From Clostridiaceae bacterium (GTDB lineage: Bacteria; Bacillota; Clostridia; Saccharofermentanales; Fastidiosipilaceae), in contig JAAZJE010000078.1 of assembly GCA_012800515.1 (NCBI GenBank), positions 1 through 7,332 on the forward strand: DNA of 7,332 bases, given 5' to 3'. The notes beneath the pieces were generated by a model. It searched no databases. It saw only the letters and a list, made by a program, of their open reading frames with translations, and was not told the origin of the DNA. Shown here piece after piece: positions 1 through 5,855 of this stretch (position 1 is the first letter of the stretch; each line of letters starts with the position of its first letter). The translations under genes were made by a program, and so were the position numbers.

Positions 1-646
1 CACGGGCGAATTTTATCATCATAGGCACAAGGCCGCAAGTTGATACCGTCAGGCGGCGCTGGCTCAAATTGAGATAACGCGGGTCGTTCAGCGTTTTCAA
101 CAGGCGAATTACCTCGTTATAGTTGGCGAAAGGCTCACCTATACCCATTAAAACTACATGGGTGACCGGCTGTTCGTACTGCCGTCCGACCGCATATACC
201 TGTTGTAGCATTTCGCCGTGGGTAAGGTTGCGGGCAAATCCAGCCTGCGTAGACGCACAAAACAGACAGCCCATTCGACAGCCGGCCTGTGTCGAGATAC
301 ATACGCTTAATCTGTTTTGATAAACCATACCTACGGCTTCAATAGTGTTATTGTCATAAAGACGTAATGTCATTCTTACTGTGTTGTCTTCAGATGAGCG
401 CAAAACTTTAATTTCATCGAACGGGTTAAAGTTGAATGCCGCCGCCAGTATCTGCCGGCGTTGCTTGGCAATGTTGGTCATCTCATCCACGTTGGTCACA
501 CCGCGCCCCAGCCATTCCTGCAGCTGCTTCCCTACATAGGACGGCCAGCCTTGCTCACTTACCCAAGCGGCAACACTCTCCGGACTCCAATCGTAAATCA
601 GCGGTCGAGGCGACTTTTTAGATTGAATTTCTTTTTCGGTATCCAC
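1..646 (-). CDS. rlmN: RlmN, dual-specificity 23S rRNA/tRNA adenine-C2 methyltransferase (3' end cut off by window edge)
   Basis: Radical-SAM enzyme that methylates C2 of adenosine in 23S rRNA (A2503 in E. coli numbering) and A37 of some tRNAs, acting in the cytoplasm. The first 215 residues are visible. The cluster-binding motif CxxxCxxC is C123, C127 and C130 (CRMGCLFC), preceded by C116, which matches the conserved Cys118 of E. coli RlmN. E103 sits where the family's conserved Glu105 falls. MGIGEP (167-172) is the SAM-contacting GGEP-like motif, followed by the RRLTVSTCGLVP strand. The second catalytic cysteine (Cys355 in E. coli) lies beyond the window. I chose the GTG at 646 because the same frame has a TGA eight codons upstream and no ATG, GTG or TTG between. 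The ribosome binding site is weak, so translation probably depends on coupling to rsmB, which ends 10 bases earlier. The family identity is very firm. Confidence 0.96.
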   Translation of the reverse strand, partial: MDTEKEIQSKKSPRPLIYDWSPESVAAWVSEQGWPSYVGKQLQEWLGRGVTNVDEMTNIAKQRRQILAAAFNFNPFDEIKVLRSSEDNTVRMTLRLYDNNTIEAVGMVYQNRLSVCISTQAGCRMGCLFCASTQAGFARNLTHGEMLQQVYAVGRQYEQPVTHVVLMGIGEPFANYNEVIRLLKTLNDPRYLNLSQRRLTVSTCGLVPMMIKFAR

Positions 647-656
647 TGTTTTTAGC

Positions 657-2072
657 TCAATTTCTTTTCATTAGGCTGATAAAAAAGCCTTCGGTGCCGT
701 GATATCCCGGCAAAAATGTCAGTTGCCCTTGCCGGATCGTCTCTTTCCCCGGCAGACCGTCCGCCAACAGCGCAAGCAGCTTGGTCGGCAGATACTCAGT
801 CAAATCAACCGTACTGAAATCGCTTCCTGCATCACTAAGGAGAAAGCGGGCTACCTGCTCCTGATTCTCCGCCGGATTGAGCGTACACGTACAATAGATT
901 ATATACCCCCCGCGGCGTACTTGATAGGCCGCGACCTCAAGCATATCCGCCTGGAGCGGTAATAACGCGTTCGCGCTCTCCCGACTCTTGTTAAGCCGGA
1001 TGTCCGGCGAACCGGCCATCAGCCCCAGTGCGCTGCAGGGAGCGTCCAGAATAATCCAATCATAGGTCTCCGGCTGCTTGGCTGTTTTATCGGCTGCATC
1101 TTCGACTCTGACCGTCAGACCGGGATAATCGGACAGGCGCAAACGCGATAAAGTTTCGTTTAATTTAACCAGCCGTTGCGCACTTAAATCCGTTGCAACC
1201 ACCCGACTCCCTTCAGGCATATACGCCTTTTCCCGGAGGATCAGGGACTCAATTATCTGCGCCGTCTTTCCTCCCGGAGCGGCACAGGCATCCAGTACAA
1301 TCTGTCCGGGTTGCGGTCGGCAGATGGAGCCGGCACACTGCGCCGCTTCTCCCTGTACAGTAATCCAACCGCGCCGCCAAGAATCCGACTCGGTCAGCCC
1401 GCTCTCATTCAAAGTTAAATGGTAGGCTCCCGGCATGAACCGCGCCGGACGCGGTTTGGCACCTTGTGCGATCAGATCCGCTTCGACCTGCTCCGGCTCG
1501 GCCTGGCTACGGTTCACGCGCACCGTCAAGGGTGGACGCTCCAGTAAGGCGGTCATAATTATTTCCGCGGCTTCACGGCCGTACCATTCGATAAAGGCAT
1601 CGGTCATATCCGAGCTCATACTGAAATGCAAATCCGGGCGATCCGCCGGAATCTCAACCGGCCGGCGCAAATAGGCGCGCAGTATTGCGTTGGCATAATT
1701 GACATTCCCCCGATGTGTGTAGCGATGGAGCAGCTTGCCGGCTTCGTTAACCACCGCCGATGCGGGCAGACGATCGGCATAAATGAGTTGCCAGAATGAG
1801 AGGCGGAGAACCGTGCGCAAAAAAGGTGTCAGTTCTTCGAACGGGCGACTACTTAATTGAGCAATCACATATTCAATCGGATAGATATATGTCAGTGTCC
1901 CGTAAATTATTGCCAGTCCGAGGCTGATCTCACGACGATCGAGTCCCTCGCTCGCCTGCCGTATCAGCTCGGATAAATCCGAATTGGGTGCCGTCTCGAT
2001 TAAATTATGCAGAACCTGTGCCGCCATGGAACGGCCGTCGGTGGGCGCCTCAAAACGAAATCTCCGCGACAT
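657..2072 (-). CDS. rsmB: RsmB, 16S rRNA (cytosine-C5) methyltransferase
   Basis: SAM-dependent methyltransferase that makes m5C967 (E. coli numbering) in 16S rRNA during small-subunit assembly. The 471 residues match the usual family length of about 430-460. Residues about 15-140 form the NusB-like N-terminal RNA-binding domain, including the segment with AVVNEAGKLLHRY and NYANAILR. The catalytic Rossmann domain follows: VQGEAAQ (239-245), SAM motif I DACAAPGGKT (261-270), acidic D295 in ATDLS, motif IV DAPCS (343-347) with C346, and motif VI YCTCT with C396, the expected covalent nucleophile. The C-terminus LPGYHGTEGFF is the family's closing motif. Motif IV is followed by AGSPDI where RRxPDI is usual. 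The ATG lies 3 bases after the fmt stop, with a GGGTGA ribosome binding site inside fmt. An RsmF-type paralogue is unlikely because of the NusB domain. Confidence 0.96.
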   Translation of the reverse strand: MSRRFRFEAPTDGRSMAAQVLHNLIETAPNSDLSELIRQASEGLDRREISLGLAIIYGTLTYIYPIEYVIAQLSSRPFEELTPFLRTVLRLSFWQLIYADRLPASAVVNEAGKLLHRYTHRGNVNYANAILRAYLRRPVEIPADRPDLHFSMSSDMTDAFIEWYGREAAEIIMTALLERPPLTVRVNRSQAEPEQVEADLIAQGAKPRPARFMPGAYHLTLNESGLTESDSWRRGWITVQGEAAQCAGSICRPQPGQIVLDACAAPGGKTAQIIESLILREKAYMPEGSRVVATDLSAQRLVKLNETLSRLRLSDYPGLTVRVEDAADKTAKQPETYDWIILDAPCSALGLMAGSPDIRLNKSRESANALLPLQADMLEVAAYQVRRGGYIIYCTCTLNPAENQEQVARFLLSDAGSDFSTVDLTEYLPTKLLALLADGLPGKETIRQGQLTFLPGYHGTEGFFISLMKRN

Positions 2073-2075
2073 GAA

Positions 2076-3017
2076 TCAGTTCACCCGAACCGTGAAAGTT
2101 CCGCCGCGATAGTTATGCGCCGTTTCAGAAGCGGATAAGGGACGCCCGCCGGCCGTCTGGAGAGTGAATACTTCCAGCAGTCCCTGCCCGCAGGCAACCA
2201 GCAGACGACGCTTACTCCGAAAAACAACTTCACCCGGTCTACCGTACTTATTCTTGGAATCAGCTACAGCGGCGGACTTTATAATCACTCTTTTACCGTT
2301 GAATTCGGTCACGGCTTCCGGCCAGGGCTGTGTGCCGCGAATCAGATTATGAATCTCGATTGACGAACGGGTCCAGTCTATATGCCCGCTACTGCTCGTC
2401 AAAGGAGGCGCGTAGGTGACCAGAGCCGGATCCTGCGGATATGCCTGAGCGTGTCCGGCCGCTATGGCTTCGACAACTTCCAATACCATTCGGGCACCCA
2501 AGACCGCCAAATCATTTAGCAACTCTCCGGCCGTGATATCCTCAGGCAGGGATACGCGTTTTTGCGCCAGGATATCGCCGGCATCGACCTCGTCGGTCAT
2601 AAACAAAACACTGACTCCTGTTTCGGTATCACCGTTGATAATACTGTGCTGAACCGGCGCCGCCCCGCGGTATCTCGGCAGGAGCGAAGGGTGCAGATTA
2701 ATGCATCCCAATTTAGGCAGAGCCAAAACTTCTCTGCTTAAAATACGTCCGTAGGCGGCGGTAATAATCAAATCCGGATCAATTGTCGCCAATTCGTCGT
2801 AAAATGCCCGGCAACGCACCCGTTCCGGCTGAAGCACAGGCAAATGCAAATCCGTGCAGGTCGCCTTGACCGGAGAAGGAATCACTTCCCGGCGACGTCC
2901 CTGCGGACGATCCGGCTGGCAAACCACCAGTTCGGGCTTATGTCCGGCCGAAACCAAAAACTCAAGCGTCGGACGGGCGAATTCCGGTGTACCCATGAAG
3001 ATAATTCTCAGCGGCAT
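2076..3017 (-). CDS. fmt: Methionyl-tRNA formyltransferase
   Basis: Transfers a formyl group from 10-formyltetrahydrofolate to the amino group of Met on initiator tRNA, giving fMet-tRNA for bacterial initiation. The 313 residues are full length. The N-terminal catalytic domain begins with RIIFMGTPEFA (4-14). The loop RPQGRRREVIPSPVK (37-51) matches the tRNA acceptor-arm loop of E. coli Fmt. The catalytic residues are N107 and H109 in CINLH and D145 in VDAGD, with the folate loop SLLPRYRGAAP (111-121). From about residue 205 comes the C-terminal tRNA-binding domain, with IDWTRSS and the conserved PWPEA. The ATG sits 3 bases after the def stop, and its GGAG site is in the last def codons. Its neighbour def encodes the enzyme that later removes the same formyl group, a pairing conserved across bacteria. 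Confidence 0.98.
   Translation of the reverse strand: MPLRIIFMGTPEFARPTLEFLVSAGHKPELVVCQPDRPQGRRREVIPSPVKATCTDLHLPVLQPERVRCRAFYDELATIDPDLIITAAYGRILSREVLALPKLGCINLHPSLLPRYRGAAPVQHSIINGDTETGVSVLFMTDEVDAGDILAQKRVSLPEDITAGELLNDLAVLGARMVLEVVEAIAAGHAQAYPQDPALVTYAPPLTSSSGHIDWTRSSIEIHNLIRGTQPWPEAVTEFNGKRVIIKSAAVADSKNKYGRPGEVVFRSKRRLLVACGQGLLEVFTLQTAGGRPLSASETAHNYRGGTFTVRVN
2081..2086 (-). promoter_or_regulatory. Ribosome binding site of rsmB
   Basis: GGGTGA on the minus strand, 8 bases before the rsmB ATG. The GGTGA part is complementary to the 3' end of 16S rRNA. It lies within the last codons of fmt, so rsmB translation is likely coupled to that of fmt. Confidence 0.6.
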
Positions 3018-3020
3018 ACG

Positions 3021-3473
3021 CTACTCCGTTGTGACGCGGTCGTAGAACAGAATACCGTCGAGATGATCATATTCGTGACATATGCAGGCGGCGCGCAATC
3101 CTTCGGCTTTGAGAGTAAACTCATTGCCACCTATGTCCTGTGCCCGAATCGTCACGCTCTGCGGACGCTCAACAATGCCGTTACGCCCCGGGCAGCTCAG
3201 ACAACCCTCATTTGATTCTTGTATACCTTCGCGCTCCGTAATTTCCGGATTGATAAATATCGTTGCCCGCTCATCCTCCGGTAACCGTACAACAAACATA
3301 CGCCACAACAGGCCGACCTGGTTCGCCGCCAGACCGATGCCGATATCGATCGATTCCAGCGTGTCGGCCAAATCGGCGGCCTGCCGTCGTACCCTCTCAT
3401 TAATCACCTTAATCGGCTTGGCCTTGGCGCGCAGAGCCGGATGCGGATCTTCTTGTACTTTTCTTATCGCCAT
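3021..3473 (-). CDS. def: Peptide deformylase
   Basis: Metalloenzyme (usually Fe2+) that removes the formyl group from the N-terminal Met of new proteins at the ribosome exit. At 150 residues it is at the short end of the normal range. The three family motifs are present: GIGLAANQVG (45-54); EGCLS (89-93) with metal ligand C91; and HEYDH (133-137) with metal ligands H133 and H137 and catalytic E134. Before H133 the residue is C132, where the family normally has Gln (QHExDH), and motif 2 continues CPG rather than VPG. The start opens with the typical MAIRKVQEDPHPALR and has a strong ribosome binding site. It is the first gene after the only real gap in the operon, and fmt follows after 3 bases. 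Confidence 0.97.
   Translation of the reverse strand: MAIRKVQEDPHPALRAKAKPIKVINERVRRQAADLADTLESIDIGIGLAANQVGLLWRMFVVRLPEDERATIFINPEITEREGIQESNEGCLSCPGRNGIVERPQSVTIRAQDIGGNEFTLKAEGLRAACICHEYDHLDGILFYDRVTTE
3024..3027 (-). promoter_or_regulatory. Ribosome binding site of fmt
   Basis: GGAG on the minus strand, 6 bases before the fmt ATG. It overlaps the last Glu codon of def and directly precedes the def TAG, so ribosomes finishing def can start fmt. This supports the chosen fmt start. Confidence 0.75.
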
Positions 3474-3479
3474 AATTTA

Positions 3480-3487
3480 CCTTCTCC
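3480..3487 (-). promoter_or_regulatory. Ribosome binding site of def
   Basis: GGAGAAGG on the minus strand, ending 6 bases before the def ATG. It is a good Shine-Dalgarno match and supports the ATG at 3473 as the start. It is the only such site between def and rlmN that lies outside a preceding gene. Confidence 0.8.
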
Positions 3488-3492
3488 GGCAG

Positions 3493-3521
3493 ATTATATA
3501 TTAAATCAACTACTTAATCAC
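3493..3521 (-). promoter_or_regulatory. Possible weak sigma-A-type promoter upstream of def
   Basis: In the 78-base gap between priA and def, an AT-rich patch contains a perfect -10 hexamer TATAAT (3498-3493). Seventeen bases upstream is GTGATT (3521-3516), which matches only three positions of TTGACA. A transcript starting about 7 bases downstream would begin inside or next to the def ribosome binding site. That argues against this exact register, or implies a nearly leaderless def message. Reading through from priA is the simpler explanation for def expression. Confidence 0.25.
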
Positions 3522-3543
3522 GGGACTCGACTCGAAGCCGTCA

Positions 3544-3563
3544 GATCGGCATTAGGCCGGATC
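3544..3563 (-). other. Small hairpin over the priA stop codon, not a clear terminator
   Basis: An inverted repeat pairs 3544-3550 with 3556-3563 (seven base pairs with one bulged base at 3560) around a 5-base loop that contains the priA TAA. The same CGGC/GCCG bases can pair instead with 3537-3540. No run of T follows on the transcribed side, so intrinsic termination is not supported. It might slow 3' decay or be chance. Confidence 0.2.
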
Positions 3564-5855
3564 AACCTCAAAGCTCTGAGTGATACCTTTTTCATTTTTC
3601 CGTAGTGGTAATAAAGCTAAGCTTTGCAGGATGGCTGTAATTTCCGCCAAGTCATCACCTGTCAGCATGAATTGCCAACGGTAGCGGCGGCTGAGTTGCC
3701 AAATCCCGCTACGCGCCGCACCGCTGAAAGCTATTTTGCTGTCGGGGCAGATCTGCTCCCCCAACTTTATCGCTTTTTCGCGCAAAAACCGTGTCCGCGC
3801 GATCACCGTACGCTCGTTATGTCCGGTTATCCGGACGGAGGCCAGCACCTTAAACGGAGGATAGCCGGCATAACTGCGAAAGGCAAGTTCATTAGTGTAG
3901 AAAGCGGAATAATCATGGCGCAGGGCCGCCCGCAAAGTGAGATTATCCGCGTCAAAAGCCTGAATAATCACCCGCCCGACTCCGGCCTCACCCGCGGTTG
4001 AGCGTCCGGCGCGACCGGCGGCCTGGGTAAAAAGACGGAAGGCCTCCTCATGCGCGCGGTAGTCCGGCTGGTTCAGCGTCAGATCTGCCATTAGCACTCC
4101 CACCGCCGCGACATCGGGAAAGTCGTGTCCCCGAGCGATCATCTGCGTACCAACCAGAATATCCGCCTCTCCGGCGGCAAAACGGCGCAGTAATTCCGCA
4201 TGTCCGCCGCGACCTTCGTCGCGCACCGCATCCTGATCCATACGCAGTATTCTCGCCGTCGGCAGTAGTTCGGCAATTGCGCTCACCGCCTGCTGCGTAC
4301 CGCAGCCGACGGCCTGAATATGCGGTGAACCGCAAACCGGACAATGCGAGGGCAGAGAGGCTATGCGGCCGCAATAGTGGCACATCAGTCGGCGCCCAGC
4401 GGCATGCCAGCGCATATTGACCGAACAGGCCGGGCACTTAATTCCGGCGCCGCAGTCGCGACAAACCACCGCCGACGAATAGCCGCGGCGATTGAGCAGA
4501 ACCACCGACTGTCGCCCCTGTTCCAAGGTTTTCGCCAACAGTTCGTACAGACTTCTGCTGATCAGGCCGCTTGCCCCCGGACGATCTTCTTTGCGCATGT
4601 CGGCAATCTCGACTCGGGGCAGGTGCGCCCCGCCGGGCCGGGAGCTTAATTCCAGCAGGCGGGCCCGCCCCGTCTCCGTCCGGTAATAAGATTCCACGGA
4701 AGGCGTCGCCGAGCCGAGCAACAACAAAGCTCCGGAATTCACACAGCGTAGGCGTCCCACCGTGCGGGCGTCGTAACAGGGACGACGTTCGGAAATATAG
4801 GCCGACTCCTGTTCTTCATCAATGACAATAAGTCCTAAATTATCCACCGGACTGAAGACCGCCGAGCGGGCGCCGACAACGAGTCGAACTTCGCCGCGCA
4901 GAATCCTCAGCCATTGATCAAAGCGTTGGCGGGCGGTCAACATACTGTGCTGCACCGCTACTTCGTTGCCGAAACGCTGGATAATCCGCGCCACCATCTG
5001 CGGCGTCAGCGAAATCTCCGGCACGAGAATAATTACCCCGCGTCCGGCGGCCAGGACCTGACGAGCCAGGCGCAAATACACTTCCGTCTTCCCGCTACCG
5101 GTCACGCCGTGCAAAAGAAACTCCCGCAACCGCCGGGCATCGGCATCAGGCGCATCAAAGGCCGAGAGCAGAGCATTCATCACCGTATCCTGATCATCGG
5201 TCAACGGCAAATTTTCTATATTATGCGGCGCCAATTCCGTCACGGCCTTTGCGCTGATATCCTCCGCTTCCGACTCGCGCCAGTCATAGACGATAACTCC
5301 GTTCTTAGCCAAGGTATTGAGCGGGCTGGGGCTGATTTGACAAAGAGTCCGGCACTCGGCAACGGTTACCTCTCCGTACTCCAGAAGAAGCTCCAGCACC
5401 CTGATTTGCTGGATAAAGCGGAGTTCTTCACTCTCCAGCAACTCCGTCGCCGCTTCGGGATCGACCAGGCGAACGGTTCGCTCGCGGCGCGGGCGCATTC
5501 CCTCTCCCTTATCGGCAGTCGACGTCAGTCCCGGCGGCAACATACTGCGTATAATCTCGCCCCAGGTGGCAACGTAGCGCAGCTTCATCTGCTGTGCCAA
5601 ACGCAACTGATCGGGTTTTAGGACCGGCACGGGGTCGCAGACGGTGTCAATCTCTTTCAGCGTATAGCCCGGATCCGGCGCCTCCGCATCCGTTGTCTCC
5701 AATACAAAGCCCTCACGAAGCCTGTTGCCGGCGCCGAACGGCACCGTAACGCGTAATCCGGGCTGTACGGCGGCGGACAATTCATTCGGCACGAGATAAG
5801 TGTAAATCTTATCGAAGCCGAACGTCGCGTTACGCAAAACAACCTTTGCTAACAC
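3552..5855 (-). CDS. priA: Primosomal protein N', PriA replication-restart helicase
   Basis: Superfamily 2 DNA helicase that recognises stalled or collapsed forks and reloads the replicative helicase. With GTG 5855 as residue 1 it has 767 residues, a normal length. Order: 3'-DNA-end-binding domain (about 1-100, FDKIYTYLVP, VTVPFG), winged helix (about 105-195), helicase lobe 1 with Walker A GVTGSGKT (250-257), motif II DEEQ (346-349) and GSATPS (381-386). The zinc region has all eight cysteines (C465, C468, C474, C477, C492, C495, C505, C508), followed by GTQMIARGHDFP (569-580), QAAGRAGR (611-618) and a C-terminal domain with YPPFK and RYRWQ. A 13-codon longer frame starts at GTG 5894, but 5855 has GGAGGTG just upstream and begins like other PriA proteins. 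Motif II normally reads DEEH, and the following YKQ..RYHAR segment is changed here. Confidence 0.97.
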   Translation of the reverse strand: MLAKVVLRNATFGFDKIYTYLVPNELSAAVQPGLRVTVPFGAGNRLREGFVLETTDAEAPDPGYTLKEIDTVCDPVPVLKPDQLRLAQQMKLRYVATWGEIIRSMLPPGLTSTADKGEGMRPRRERTVRLVDPEAATELLESEELRFIQQIRVLELLLEYGEVTVAECRTLCQISPSPLNTLAKNGVIVYDWRESEAEDISAKAVTELAPHNIENLPLTDDQDTVMNALLSAFDAPDADARRLREFLLHGVTGSGKTEVYLRLARQVLAAGRGVIILVPEISLTPQMVARIIQRFGNEVAVQHSMLTARQRFDQWLRILRGEVRLVVGARSAVFSPVDNLGLIVIDEEQESAYISERRPCYDARTVGRLRCVNSGALLLLGSATPSVESYYRTETGRARLLELSSRPGGAHLPRVEIADMRKEDRPGASGLISRSLYELLAKTLEQGRQSVVLLNRRGYSSAVVCRDCGAGIKCPACSVNMRWHAAGRRLMCHYCGRIASLPSHCPVCGSPHIQAVGCGTQQAVSAIAELLPTARILRMDQDAVRDEGRGGHAELLRRFAAGEADILVGTQMIARGHDFPDVAAVGVLMADLTLNQPDYRAHEEAFRLFTQAAGRAGRSTAGEAGVGRVIIQAFDADNLTLRAALRHDYSAFYTNELAFRSYAGYPPFKVLASVRITGHNERTVIARTRFLREKAIKLGEQICPDSKIAFSGAARSGIWQLSRRYRWQFMLTGDDLAEITAILQSLALLPLRKNEKGITQSFEVDPA

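Noticed and set aside
3521..3535. Short tandem ACTCG repeat in the priA-def gap
   Set aside because: Only two copies of five bases; too short to suggest an operator, att site or repeat element.
3537..3550. GCCG/CGGC inverted repeat as an intrinsic terminator of priA
   Set aside because: The stem is only four base pairs and is followed by TTCGAG rather than a T run. It also competes with the hairpin at 3544-3563.
4914..5621. 235-codon open frame on the plus strand, antisense to priA
   Set aside because: It lies wholly inside priA, its translation shows no recognisable domain, and priA motifs on the other strand are unmistakable. It is a by-product of codon use in GC-rich DNA.
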